A stretch of 64,000 nucleotides of DNA from Plazaster borealis. Its lineage: Eukaryota; Echinodermata; Asteroidea; Forcipulatida; Labidiasteridae. Of this stretch, positions 11,751 to 23,729 are shown piece by piece; the stretch's first letter is position 1, and the number at the start of each line of letters is the position of its first letter. The stretch spans positions 22,728,827-22,792,826 of the forward strand of contig CM037476.1 of the NCBI GenBank assembly GCA_021014325.1, given 5' to 3'. The notes under the pieces are model-generated. The model had not been told where the DNA came from. It saw only the letters and a list, made by a program, of their open reading frames with translations, and ran no database searches. The position numbers and the translations under genes are program-made.

Positions 11751-12269
11751 TTCCATACACGTCACACTTTGACTCCCTACGCCCCTAACATTTTATCAGT
11801 TGTATCAGTCGCACAAAATACATTCATACACTTTACTGAGATATATAACCAAACAGACATATGAAGCTAAACCACGAACAACAACCATACACGTTCTACG
11901 GTAACTTTCACTGGTTCCCTGTTTCTTGTCAGATTTGTTAATACTGTGTGTGTTGTTGGAACCAGCGATGTGTTTAGTCTCTCGTCCGTGCCGTTTTCTC
12001 TTCAGTGATGTGCACCAAGTCCATTTTAAAAAATAGGGCGGTCCTTAGAGGATGTAGGCGGAGTGTTCAAAATTATAATGATTGCAATGTGCGCATGCGT
12101 TTGGAATTGTTCTTGAGGGAATGTACATGTACATGTACAGTACATGTACATTATGTGAATATAAATACGATCTAAAAAAAGATTTCACCCTGTCACACCC
12201 CCGGGCCACGTCACAAGTACACACAGTCACACGTGTCTTTATTGACGGATGTGCATGCGATTTCCCAGG

Positions 12270-12558
12270 ATGGCGGAAAAACATGTCGAGAAAAATGCCT
12301 CAAATCGTGAAAAATATCACCAAGATTGGCATCAGTTTAATTTGCGTTCGCGTTCTGTCAGTGGAGAATTCACCACACCAGTTGAGGCTAGTAAACTACC
12401 AAAGTTAAAACGGCCACGGAGAAACCAACCAAGCAAGCCCAAGGCCAACAAGCTGAACCTGAGAGAGCAAGATGGCCCAACTGATCCTACTCTTCCTGCT
12501 GACACTGCCAGAGGTGATCCTGGTGATGCTGAAGAAGTATCAGAAGAACTACATTTTC
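12270..12558 (+). CDS. First exon of the KDZ-like gene
   Basis: ATG at 12,270 opens 96 codons ending at a good donor (TTTTC|GTAAGT, phase 1). The peptide is polar and basic ('KLPKLKRPRRNQPSKPKANK'), then acidic ('GDPGDAEEVSEEL'), like a disordered nuclear N-terminus. The following intron consists almost entirely of the 12.6-16.9 kb satellite. The link to the downstream exons is inferred from strand, phase and proximity. Confidence 0.45.
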
Positions 12559-12639
12559 GTAAGTTTCCCATTGAGTTGTGCATGGCCGGTTGTTACACAC
12601 TACACTTACTACACAACGTATGAATCTTAGGTTAGGGTT

Positions 12640-15600
12640 GTAGTTTTCTTAGCTGTGTCAGTGTATCTGTACATAATTTCGTATGAAGCCTTGCTTGTAG
12701 GCTTGTGTATAGTTGCAGTTTGCTTAGTATCAGTTGTGTATGGTTGCTACACTACATAACGTATGAAGCCTTGTGTATGGTTGTAGTTTGTAGCATCAGT
12801 TGTGTATGGTTGTTACACTACACAATGTATAAAGCCTTGTGTATGGTTGCAGTTTGCTTAGCATCAGTTGTGTATGGTTGTTACACTACATAACGTATGA
12901 AGCCTAGTGTATGGTTGCAGTTTGCTTAGCATCAGTTGTGTATGGTTGCTACACTACACAACGTATGAAGCCTAGTGTATGGTTGCAGTTTGCTTAGCAT
13001 CAGTTGTGTATGGTTGTTACACTACATAACGTATGAAGCCTTGTGTATGGTTGTAGTTTCTTTAGTCAGTTGTGTATGGTTGTTACACTACATAACGTAT
13101 GAAGCCTTGTGTATGGTTGTAGTTTCTTTAGTCAGTTGTGTATGGTTGTTACACTACATAACGTATGAAGCCTTGTGTATGGTTGTAGTTTCTTTAGTCA
13201 GTTGTGTATGGTTGTTACACTACATAACGTATGAAGCCTAGTGTATGGTTGTAGTGTCTTTAGTCAGTTGTGTATGGTTGTTACACTACATAACGTATGA
13301 ATCCATGTGTATGGTTGTGGTTTCTTTAGCATCAGTTGTGTATGGTTGTTACACTACATAAGTATGAAGTCTTGTGTATGGTTGTAGTTTGCTTAGGATA
13401 AGTTGTGTATGGTTGTTACACTACACAACGTATGAATCCATGTGTATGGTTGTGGTTTCTTTAGCATCAGTTGTGTATGGTTGTTACACTACACAACGTA
13501 TGAATCCATGTGTATGGTTGTGGTTTCTTTAGCATCAGTTGTGTATGGTTGTTACACTACACAACGTATGAAGCCTAGTGTATGGTTGCAGTTTGCTTAG
13601 CATGAGTTGTGTATGGTTGTTACACTACACAACGTATGAAGCCTAGTGTATGGTTGCAGTTTGCTCAGCATCAGTTGTGTATGGTTGTTACACTACATAA
13701 CGTATGAAGTCTTGTGTATGGTTGTAGTTTCTTTAGTCAGTTGTGTATGGTTGTTACACTACATAACGTATGAAGCCTTGTGTATGGTTGTAGTTTGTAG
13801 CATCAGTTGTGTATGGTTGTTACACTACACAATGACACAATGTATAAAGCCTTGTGTATGGTTGCAGTTTGCTTAGCATCAGTTGTGTATGGTTGTTACA
13901 CTACATAACGTATGAAGCCTAGTGTATGGTTGCAGTTTGCTTAGCATCAGTTGTGTATGGTTGTTACACTACATAACGTATGAAGCCTTGTGTATGGTTG
14001 TAGTTTCTTTAGTCAGTTGTGTATGGTTGTTACACTACATAACGTATGAAGCCTTGTGTATGGTTGTAGTTTCTTTAGTCAGTTGTGTATGGTTGTTACA
14101 CTACATAACGTATGAAGCCTTGTGTATGGTTGTAGTTTCTTTAGTCAGTTGTGTATGGTTGTTACACTACACAAAGTATGAAGCCTAGTGTATGGTTGCA
14201 GTTTGCTTAGCATGAGTTGTGTATGGTTGTTACACTACACAACGTATGAAGCCTAGTGTATGGTTGCAGTTTGCTCAGCATCAGTTGTGTATGGTTGTTA
14301 CACTACATAACGTATGAAGCCTAGTGTATGGTTGCAGTTTGCTTAGCATCAGTTGTGTATGGTTGTTACACTACATAACGTATGAAGCCTTGTGTATGGT
14401 TGTAGTTTCTTTAGTCAGTTGTGTATGGTTGTTACACTACATAACGTATGAAGCCTAGTGTATGGTTGCAGTTTGCTTAGCATCAGTTGTGTATGGTTGT
14501 TACACTACATAACGTATGAATCCATGTGTATGGTTGTGGTTTCTTTAGCATCAGTTGTGTATGGTTGTTACACTACATAACGTATGAAGCCTAGTGTATG
14601 GTTGCAGTTTGCTTAGCATGAGTTGTGTATGGTTGTTACACTACACAACGTATGAATCCATGTGTATGGTTGTAGTTTCTTTAGTCAGTTGTGTATGGTT
14701 GTTACACTACATAACGTATGAAGCCTTGTGTATGGTTGTAGTTTGTAGCATCAGTTGTGTATGGTTGTTACACTACACAATGACACAATGTATAAAGCCT
14801 TGTGTATGGTTGCAGTTTGCTTAGCATCAGTTGTGTATGGTTGTTACACTACATAACGTATGAAGCCTAGTGTATGGTTGCAGTTTGCTTAGCATCAGTT
14901 GTGTATGGTTGTTACACTACATAACGTATGAAGCCTTGTGTATGGTTGTAGTTTCTTTAGTCAGTTGTGTATGGTTGTTACACTACATAACGTATGAAGC
15001 CTTGTGTATGGTTGTAGTTTCTTTAGTCAGTTGTGTATGGTTGTTACACTACATAACGTATGAAGCCTTGTGTATGGTTGTAGTTTCTTTAGTCAGTTGT
15101 GTATGGTTGTTACACTACACAAAGTATGAAGCCTAGTGTATGGTTGCAGTTTGCTTAGCATGAGTTGTGTATGGTTGTTACACTACACAACGTATGAAGC
15201 CTAGTGTATGGTTGCAGTTTGCTCAGCATCAGTTGTGTATGGTTGTTACACTACATAACGTATGAAGCCTAGTGTATGGTTGCAGTTTGCTTAGCATCAG
15301 TTGTGTATGGTTGTTACACTACATAACGTATGAAGCCTTGTGTATGGTTGTAGTTTCTTTAGTCAGTTGTGTATGGTTGTTACACTACATAACGTATGAA
15401 GCCTAGTGTATGGTTGCAGTTTGCTTAGCATCAGTTGTGTATGGTTGTTACACTACATAACGTATGAATCCATGTGTATGGTTCTGGTTTCTTTAGCATC
15501 AGTTGTGTATGGTTGTTACACTACATAAGTATGAAGTCTTGTGTATGGTTGTAGTTTGCTTAGGATAAGTTGTGTATGGTTGTTACACTACACAACGTAT

Positions 15601-16910
15601 GAATCCATGTGTATGGTTGTGGTTTCTTTAGCATCAGTTGTGTATGGTTGTTACACTACACAACGTATGAAGCCTAGTGTATGGTTGCAGTTTGCTTAGC
15701 ATGAGTTGTGTATGGTTGTTACACTACACAACGTATGAAGCCTAGTGTATGGTTGCAGTTTGCTCAGCATCAGTTGTGTATGGTTGTTACACTACATAAC
15801 GTATGAAGTCTTGTGTATGGTTGTAGTTTCTTTAGTCAGTTGTGTATGGTTGTTACACTACATAACGTATGAAGCCTTGTGTATGGTTGTAGTTTGTAGC
15901 ATCAGTTGTGTATGGTTGTTACACTACACAATGTATAAAGCCTTGTGTATGGTTGCAGTTTGCTTAGCATCAGTTGTGTATGGTTGTTACACTACATAAC
16001 GTATGAAGCCTAGTGTATGGTTGCAGTTTGCTTAGCATCAGTTGTGTATGGTTGTTACACTACATAACGTATGAAGCCTTGTGTATGGTTGTGGTTTCTT
16101 TAGCATCAGTTGTGTATGGTTGTTACACTACATAACGTATGAAGCCTTGTGTATGGTTGTAGTTTCTTTAGTCAGTTGTGTATGGTTGTTACACTACATA
16201 ACGTATGAAGCCTTGTGTATGGTTGTAGTTTCTTTAGTCAGTTGTGTATGGTTGTTACACTTCATAACGTATGAATCCTAGTGTATGGTTGTGGTTTCTT
16301 TAGCATCAGTTGTGTATGGTTGTTACACTACATACATGTAAGTATGAAGTCTTGTGTATGGTTGTAGTTTGCTTAGGATCAGTTGTGTATGGTTGTTACA
16401 CTACACAACGTATGAAGCCTTGTGTATGGTTGTAGTTTCTTTAGTTAGTTGTGTATGGTTGTTACACTACATAACGTATGAAGCCTAGTGTATGGTTGTA
16501 GTGTCTTTAGTCAGTTGTGTATGGTTGTTACACTACATAACGTATGAAGCCTAGTGTATGGTTGCAGTTTGCTTAGCATCAGTTGTGTATGGTTGTTACA
16601 CTACATAACGTATGAAGCCTAGTGTATGGTTGCAGTTTGCTTAGCATCAGTTGTGTATGGTTGTTACACTACATAACGTATGAATCCATGTGTATGGTTG
16701 TGGTTTCTTTAGCATCAGTTGTGTATGGTTGTTACACTACATAAGTATGAAGTCTTGTGTATGGTTGTAGTTTGCTTAGGATCAGTTGTGTATGGTTGTT
16801 ACACTACACAACGTATGAATCCATGTGTATGGTTGTGGTTTCTTTAGCATCAGTTGTGTATGGTTGTTACACTACACAACGTATAAAGCCTAGTAGTAGT
16901 GTATGGTTGT
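12640..16910. repeat. 4.3 kb satellite, 63-68-bp unit with higher-order structure
   Basis: More than 60 copies of a two-part unit are present. Each half begins GTGTATGGTTG: the first continues TTACACTACATAACGTATGAAG, the second (T/C)AGTTT(G/C)(C)TT(T)AG..TCAGTT. Variant orders recur with a period of about 948 bp over roughly 12,970-15,540; for example the blocks starting 12,975, 13,922 and 14,870 are near-identical, as are 13,646 and 14,594. It lies within the first intron of the KDZ-like gene and has no protein meaning. Confidence 0.95.
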
Positions 16911-17458
16911 AGTTTACTTTTTCGATAAATATGGGAATAATATAAATAATAATATACGATAATGTACACTTGAGTCTTTTGTTTGTAATCCTTAGGATAT
17001 GCTTTTGGTGGATCGGAAGTCCTTGAAACGTGAGATATTTACCGTCATTTGCTGTTGGAAACAAGTTCAATCTCGCCTTGTGATGAGCATTACACCAAGT
17101 TCGTCTTACAAGATTTTGACAATAAGAATCACATAATTAAGGTAAGTTTTAGGCTGTTTAATATTTTAACATGTTCACTGTCTGACAACAGGGGTCAGAA
17201 GCTTGATGTCTTTAACTGTGCAATAAATCGTTGACAAAACAACGTACATTTTATTTTATTTGTTTATTTATTTTTAAAGCATGTATGCATGATTATAATG
17301 CTATAGTTGCAGTTTATATTGTTAATGGAAAACATGTCATTCTGAAATTTGTTTATAAATGCATCAACCAACTTCATTATTTTAATCCCTTTTGTTATTG
17401 CAGCAAAATTCCATGTCAATAGAATAATTAATGTAAAATTTTACATTCTGCTGTCCTT

Positions 17459-17813
17459 AGCAATACATGCCAGGCTGTTGCAATACATGCCAGGCTGTTG
17501 CAATACATGCCAGGCTGTTGCAATACATGCCAGGCTGTTGCAATACATGCCAGGCTGTTGCAATACATGCCAGGCTGTTGCAATACATGCCAGGCTGTTG
17601 CAATACATGCCAGGCTGTTGCAATACATGCCAGGCTGTTGCAATACATGCCAGGCTGTTGCAATACATACATGCCAGGCTGTTGCAATACATGCCATGCT
17701 GTTGCAATACATGCCAGGCTGTTGCAATACATGCCAGGCTGTTGCAATACATGCCAGGCTGTTGCAATACATGCCAGGCTGTTGCAATACATGCCAGGCT
17801 GTTGCAATACATG
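17459..17813. repeat. 20-bp minisatellite, about 18 copies
   Basis: The unit is CAATACATGCCAGGCTGTTG, almost invariant. There is one 4-bp insertion (CATACATACATGCC, about 17,664) and one G-to-T change (GCCATGC, about 17,697). Because 20 is not a multiple of 3, and the unit has no stop in most frames, both strands show several overlapping spurious open frames. Confidence 0.97.
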
Positions 17814-18238
17814 CAATTGCCACAGTGCAATGCAATTGCCACAGTGCAATTCAATGTGTCCCATCTGGTGACAGTGTTATTTGTCACATTCTGTTTCAGT
17901 TAATATTATACTCTTTCATGGTTAAATCATACTCTAAATCCACATTTAATCTGACCTTGTTTTCATATCCAAGAGAGGCAGTTATGTTATGATATCAAGA
18001 AGGTCTATGTGCTTCAGTGGTACCTGGAAGTGGGGGTATTTCTGTTCATGCGACCCTGCAAGGAGCCAAGTGTTGCGGTCTGCCTCAGTATATGTGCAGC
18101 AAAGGAGTGAAGGTTGGTTTAAAGAAAAAAACTCTTGTAATATTGCTGTGTGACAATAGCCACTACCTTTCCTAAGATACCCCGGCTTCTCTTACATAGT
18201 ATGATGTGTTGTATCCCTGTTGGGTTCAAGACAAGATC

Positions 18239-18320
18239 AGGGCCCAATTTCACGGGGCTGCTAATAAGCAGAAAGTATTGCTTGAAAACTTTCTTCTAAG
18301 CTTTCAAGCCGGTCATTAGG
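18239..18320. mobile_element. Partial MITE family D
   Basis: It starts 'AGATCAGGGCCCAATTTCA' like the complete copy at 58,547-58,829 and continues 'GCTGCTAATAAGCAGAAA'. The far end was not found. Confidence 0.45.
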
Positions 18321-18740
18321 TCTACTTGAAATAACGCATTTATTCATCTTGTTACAAAGATTTCTTTGACAATATTTTTTTCTTCATAGATATGCTCAAG
18401 TCCGGAACAGGCAACAGGAAAATGTACCAGCAAAGCCAGAGACACTGGTTAGTTTTAGGTTAGTCTATACAATGGAAGATAAGAAGAAGAATGTTATAGA
18501 CAATGCATTTTGAACAGAGAGCCAGTGTAATACTTTTAGGTTGGGAGTAATGTGTAAATAATAGATAAAGAGTATTTCTCATTCACTTGTCTTATTTCAG
18601 CTGGTTTCCTCATTTAGTGACAACAACACATTAATCCTCAGTAACAGTTTCAGGTTTGATCCTTTGATCCCCCAGATGCCTAGGAAATTCCTATTGTTAT
18701 TGATTTATTAAATATTGTTCATTTTTCATTTGGTTTACAG

Positions 18741-19053
18741 TGTCCTTTGGTAGCTGACCTTGTTGAGTTAGAGGAAGTTATTGATGGCGTGTATTTTCCT
18801 ATCTTTCATGAGATGCTTCGGCTGGCAGTAGCGCCATTTGGCCAGTCAACTTCTTCAGAGTCTCCTGCAGGGTTGAGCACAGACAACGAAGATGACTTTG
18901 ATTTAATGTCTTTTTGGCCCAGTTTGCCCAAACAGCGAGTCAGGGGCGTATATGCAATGGATAATTTAAGGACCACCAGGACCAGTTGCAGGAAGGACAC
19001 TAAGAATTATGGGAGAATGACGCCTGGAGTATTTGCAGCTTTTTGTCCCCATG
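18741..19053 (+). CDS. KDZ-like gene, 'CPLVADLVELEEV...CPHG' exon
   Basis: The exon is bounded by TTTACAG and CATG|GTAAGT (phase 1), with one long open frame. The peptide starts CPLVADLVELEEVIDGVYFP, has an acidic stretch (STDNEDDFDL), a basic 'TRTSCRKDTKNYGRMTPG', and ends 'FCPHG'. It runs in phase into 19,527-19,610 (ICYGFEIMNQFESPNVPF). This is the best-preserved part of the gene. I infer a DDE-type transposase origin from the 'CxHG..yGFe.M...ESP' layout. Confidence 0.5.
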
Positions 19054-19094
19054 GTAAGTACATGCCTGAATTTACTTTTCAATACAAATTCAAT

Positions 19095-19401
19095 TAAAGG
19101 CACTGAACACGTTTGGTAATTGTCAAAGACCAGTATTCTCACTTGGTGTATCCCAACATATGCATAAAATAACAAACCTGTGAAAATTTGGGCTCAATTG
19201 GTCATCGAAGTTGCAAGAAAATGATGAAAGAAAAAACAGCCTTTTGTACAAATTTGTGTGCTTTCAGATAGGAATAAAAGGCTTCAGCTGAAGTCTTTAA
19301 TTATTTTAGTGAGAAATTACCTCTTTCTCAAAAACTACGTTACTTCAGAGGGAGTCTTTTCTCACAATGTTTTATACTATCAACAGCTCTCCGTTGCTCT
19401 G
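19095..19401 (+). mobile_element. MITE family C, copy 2 (3' truncated)
   Basis: It starts TTAAAGGCACTGAACACGTT and follows the family C body to 'AGCTCTCCGTTGCTC', where similarity stops. It lies in the intron just after the exon ending at 19,053. Confidence 0.8.
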
Positions 19402-19526
19402 TGAAAAGCGATATAGAAGCATGTAGGTCACACAGTATGAAAAGTAGCAAGTAACAACCATTTCTAAGTGTAGAAATTAGAGTCTGATTTTCATGTGTTC
19501 CAACTATTATTTATTTATTTTTTCAG

Positions 19527-19610
19527 GAATATGTTATGGTTTTGAAATTATGAACCAGTTTGAGTCACCAAATGTGCCCTTCACTTTGCTTTTGACAAAA
19601 TTTGTCACAC
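19527..19610 (+). CDS. KDZ-like gene, short exon
   Basis: It is flanked by TTTTTTCAG and CACAC|GTAAGT and is phase 1 at both ends. It encodes 'ICYGFEIMNQFESPNVPF' and 'TLLLTKFVT'. Related proteins would continue with a segment carrying the next catalytic Asp, but the next recognisable exon (20,721) already begins past it. Confidence 0.5.
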
Positions 19611-20479
19611 GTAAGTACTATTGTAAAAAGTGATTGTGGATGTTCAATTTAACTCAAACAAGGTTTTTCAATTTGTGTTAATTTATTTTTGCTGGGTAGA
19701 TATGCACACAAGTTAAGCACAATGATTTATTTTCAATATTTTAATCAAGGATTTCAAGGTAATTGTGATGATTGTATGTCATTTAATAAAATAATTTTCA
19801 CTTAAAAACTGTTTAAACATGTTACTCTGTTTCTGTGCACTCATTAATTTCTTAATGTAATGACCTTTGAGAAACATAGAGATGAGGTCATGTTGTAAGA
19901 AATTTGCCCACAATTTGTTTTTCTCAGAAATTTTTGTTCTTCTCTTTTAAGAGGGGTTGTGAAATGTTTAGGGTTATTCCTCATTCTCATAACATGGCCA
20001 AAAAATGCTCTGGAAAAGAGCAAAATTGTTACACTGGTTGTGGAAATGATTATCTTTTCTTTGAAATTTAGAGAATTGAGAATTTAGAGAATTTAGAATT
20101 CATTGAGAATTAAAATCAAATTTTCTACTGCAGTTTGCTTCACATAAAAATGTCAAGAAGCAGTTGGTGTTCTTGTGCAAAGAAATTCCAGTTGTGTGAT
20201 TTTGGGGTGGTGCTGTAAATGTGTGATTTGAAACTACTTTTCTTGACATTATTAGAAGAGGTAAAACCATTTAAATATTGCACATGAGTTTTTGTGCATC
20301 TTTAGTGAAAATAAGTGCTTTAGTGAAAATAATATGTATGTCAGCATCCCACTAAATTTTCATTCTTAATCCATATTGATACTTTTCTATAAAAGTTTAA
20401 AGGTCACACATAATTTACATTAGCTTGTTACATGACCTCTTCTTCTTCATCACCACACACAACGCAAGGATTCGCTTCA

Positions 20480-20595
20480 GGGCCCATTTTCATGGCTCTG
20501 CTTACCATGAAATTATGCACTTAACTCCCACAGAACTTTGCGCTTTACAGGACACCGAAGATTTCCACAGTAAGCAGAGCCATGAAATTTGACCC
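20480..20595. mobile_element. Small MITE family D member
   Basis: Inverted ends are GGGCCCATTTTCATGGCTCTGCTTAC and its near complement ending 'CATGAAATTTGACCC'. It lies in an intron of the KDZ-like gene. Confidence 0.6.
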
Positions 20596-20720
20596 TAATC
20601 ATTAATGCAAAGAAAACTATTCTGTTTGCTTACTTTGGTTTGCTTTTCTAATTGATTTTATTACTTTCCACTAAGTAAAACTAAGTATGTGTTTCTGGTT
20701 TTTTTTATTTATTTCATCAG

Positions 20721-20911
20721 CCTGTTCCATTGGATATAAACTGGATGGATATTCACGTTACAAGACCATCAATAGCCAGGTTGCTGAGCAAATGAATTCA
20801 TCTCTCCAACGTATCAAAGTGCAGCTTTCCTATATGGGTCACAACATTTTTTGGTGGCATTGCCGTTTTTATTTGTGGGGGAAAAACTTGAAGAAGCAAG
20901 GTTGTTTTTGA
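20721..20911 (+). CDS. KDZ-like gene, last exon
   Basis: The acceptor is TTTCATCAG. The phase allows direct joining to 19,610 (Thr-Pro-Cys-Ser at the join). It encodes 'CSIGYKLDGYSRY', 'VAEQMNSSLQRIKVQLSYM' and stops TGA after 'KKQGCF'. The segment resembles the conserved C-terminal part of KDZ-like proteins. In normal members a transposase middle precedes this 'CS.GY' segment. Confidence 0.5.
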
Positions 20912-22411
20912 TTTGATTTGATTTGAAATGGTTTAGTTACATTCGACACTCGCAAAAAGCACCTGAAGTGGTCAGACTCCATAAAATGTTACATCCAAAA
21001 GTGTACCAAATAGCTCATAGATTAAACAACCCCCCCCAAAAAAAAAAAACAAAAAAAACAAAAACAACAACAACAATTGCTGTAATATCATTGACATGAA
21101 CCTTTCTAACTCCATTGTCTTCTTATTGTACAAGTTAGGCATTGGCAATACTATTACAGTCAATTCAAGTTGATGTTTGAATTTACAAAATCAAGTTGCA
21201 TCATTTAAATATTTGATTACTGTCTTTTGATTGTTTAGATGCATTAACAACATGACATAATAATGTAGGCTGCAATACAAAACCAGCGCTGTAATAACGA
21301 ATGTATCGTACAATCAATTGAAGGGTCCACTACTGAGATGCATTCTGATTAAAGGTACAATTTTATTTGTTCAAAAAATATTTTAACTTTCCAAACCTAT
21401 CGTTATGAAGATTCAACTTAACACCAGCTTGTATTAGTATTGCACATTATTCATGTAAAGTATATTGCAAAGTTATTATTACATCATGTTCAGGGCACTT
21501 ATTATACTTCCACTGACAAATTGACTGTAATAATATACACTTTTATGAATCATTGCCAAGACTAAATGTACAAATTTGCAATTTTTTTCTCAAGTTTGGG
21601 AAAAGTTTCATACCTCTTTACTGTAATATTTCGGCATATTTCGTTATAAATTTAAAAGGCGCCGTTTGTACAGAAAAGTGTTAATAATTATACATTGACC
21701 ATTCTCCCACCATCATGGTTATGTTTCATGTGTACTGCAGCAATAATAGATATTGATTCGAGATATTGAAAATATATAGATATTGAGTTACTATCAGTTA
21801 TATATATGAATATACATGGGTGGCTAGTATGTAAAGTGGCGCCCGTCACCAATGTGGCCCTGGTTCGATAACTGGCTAAGGCAATATGTGAGTAGAGTTG
21901 TGCGTTGGTTCTCTGCTGTGCCACAAGGGTTTTTCTTCGGACCCTCCGGTTTTCCTCGCTCCGGAAAAATCAAACACTTTTATCTCAGGCTGTGCTCTTT
22001 GGTCATTGATGTGGCTGGCTGCCAAAGGCGCCCTTGCATGCCTGCTTCTCGAACACGTTGTAGCCGTGTCCTTCGCAATTCAGCTTCTCAGCTGCAATAA
22101 AGGATGTTTATCCTCTCAAATTATTATTATAATAGTTATTATTAATTAAAATAATAATATACATGTGTAAATGTGATAAATTCAACATGACTGCAATATG
22201 ATAAAGACCTGTTATCAGTGAGTGTTAATAATAATAACAACATTCATAATCATGAAAGTATGCGCCAAGGCGTTGAACATAGTTTTTCGAAGAAAACAAA
22301 TGAGTGTTATACGAGTGTTATATTCAGTCATCACTTGTTGTCATAACAAGCATTTCGAAATGTTAATGGAGTACACAATTTGTTACATCTGCAGTCCTCA
22401 GAACAATTAGA
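20912..22411. other. Intergenic, nothing recognised
   Basis: AT-rich sequence with a C/A-rich run at about 21,030-21,075 and an alternating ATATAT segment near 21,770-21,815. No open frame with paired splice sites is seen. Confidence 0.5.
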
Positions 22412-22588
22412 TGGCCCAAATTTCATAAAGCTGCTTCAGCAGAAAACTATTGCTCAACACAACATTTCTTTTGCAAAAATCTGCAGGAAACCCGTTACAA
22501 ATGGTACATGTGACATAATAGTTTTGCTGGTAACATGTTTCTGATAGGAATAATTGCTAAAATTTGTGCTTAGCAGCTTTGGGCCATA
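22412..22588. mobile_element. MITE family D, short copy
   Basis: Inverted ends are 'ATGGCCCAAATTTCATAAAGCTGC' and 'GCAGCTTTGGGCCAT'. The interior has the paired words 'AACTATTGC' and 'AATAGTTTTGC'. It is non-coding. Confidence 0.6.
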
Positions 22589-23361
22589 GGCTAATACAGC
22601 TGCTCACTAGTAAGCAAATAATTGATCTTACTGTAGTGGAGAAATATCCATTAGCATAAGCGTGTCAGAGTTTTATTAGTGTTTTAGTGTTCATTATAAT
22701 GTGTAAGTATTTTGTTTCAATTAAAGGGGTGCCGCTCCATTTTCAGATGCATTTATCTTAATGACGTTAGATGGAAATTTTGCACATGGAGATTGGTAAC
22801 ACGATCAATATTATAAACTTCATGTAAGAAATTATATGTAAAATATTAATATTGAAGATGATATGGTATAGTTTATAATTTCCACATTCCAGAAATAGCA
22901 ACTACAGTCGACTTTCGTTGTAACAAGATCTCTGGGACTGGTCAAATTACCTCTTTATACAGGAACTTTGTTCTAAGAGGACAGCAAAACAAAGAAACAC
23001 AAAGCAGAAATGAGATTCGGGACTTCAGAATGTACTCTTTATGAACATAAGCAGAACCTCTTGATAACCTGCTCTTTATAACGAGGGTTGACTGTACATG
23101 TGTACGATGACAACAACCCAACCGCAACTCTGAAAATACTGTTACATTGGATCATTCAAAACCTTTTTGTATTTTATTTACAACTGCAAATTATTAGTGT
23201 TTGTAATAAGAGTACATGTAATGTAATAAAACAGTACTTACATGCTGTTAAATAAATGAAGATTGTGTAGAAAAGATGCACAAAAGCAGTACATGTAATT
23301 GTTTCTTCTGATTTAGTTGCTGTATGTGGTGTTTTTTCAGTTCACATTTATAACTCTGGAG

Positions 23362-23729
23362 TTAAAGGGATGGTTTACATTTGGCAATTGCTCCAAAAAT
23401 AGTGACCATAAAAACTTACTTGGTAACAGTGCAGCTGTTGATAATATATAACGGTTTAAGAAAGGTTTCCTTCTAAGGAATGTGGTTTTAGAGAAAGGGA
23501 TTCAAAACATATTTCAATATGAGAAACGTTTCTGCATGTGCATTCCAATTAAAGATTATTCTTCCTGCGCGGACATAACCGCTCCAGATTTTTGGCGATA
23601 TCTCCAAAACGCTACGACCTGTTGAAATGAATTTTTCACAGGTTAGTTTTATTGTATATTTATAATCCTCATTTATATCTGATTGAAACAATCGAACGGT
23701 TCCAAAAACCAAAGGTACTTTGCCTTTAA
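23362..23729 (+). mobile_element. MITE family B, copy 2
   Basis: It shares the family B body ('AACTTACTTGGTAA', 'GTGCATTCCAATT', 'GGACATAACCGCTCCAGATTTT', 'TTTTTCACAGGTTAGTTTTAT') and ends '..TTGCCTTTAAG'. It is non-coding. Confidence 0.7.

Larger units (their letters stand above)
12270..20911 (+). pseudogene. KDZ-type transposase-derived gene, probably broken
   Basis: Likely exons are 12,270-12,558 (start ATG after CCAGG; basic N-terminus), about 16,996-17,141, about 18,004-18,112, 18,390-18,447, 18,741-19,053, 19,527-19,610 and 20,721-20,911. The three C-terminal exons join in phase. They carry 'FCPHG|ICYGFEIMNQFESP' and then 'CSIGYKLDGY...VAEQMNSSLQRIK', a layout I associate with Kyakuja-Dileera-Zisupton-like proteins. 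The segment that normally follows 'ESP..PF', with the second catalytic Asp, is absent between 19,610 and 20,721. Exon 2 has an in-frame TGA in the only frame giving 'CDEHYTKFVLQDFDN', and phases fail among the 18.4-18.7 kb exons. Introns hold a 4.3 kb satellite, a minisatellite and MITEs. The family name is from memory of motifs; confidence is moderate. Confidence 0.45.

Noticed and set aside
11161..11788. APPRLRASAPPRL repeat 'proteins'
   Set aside because: They are a by-product of the CGCGCCTC octamer array.
12705..16281. Many 60-90-codon frames reading CVWLLHYITYEALCMVVV repeatedly
   Set aside because: They are translations of the 63-68-bp satellite, identical at every period and without gene structure.
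17459..17813. A CRISPR-like array
   Set aside because: There are no spacers; the repeats are directly adjacent in an animal genome.
17820..17846. CACAGTG heptamers resembling recombination signal sequences
   Set aside because: No 12/23 spacing to an A-rich nonamer, and the word is common by chance; other CACAGTG hits (1,066; 32,267; 43,734; 54,926) also lack nonamers.
17349..17992. Overlapping frames of 130-180 codons on both strands at the 20-bp array
   Set aside because: They follow from the stop-free 20-bp unit; up to six frames are open at once, which no real gene needs.
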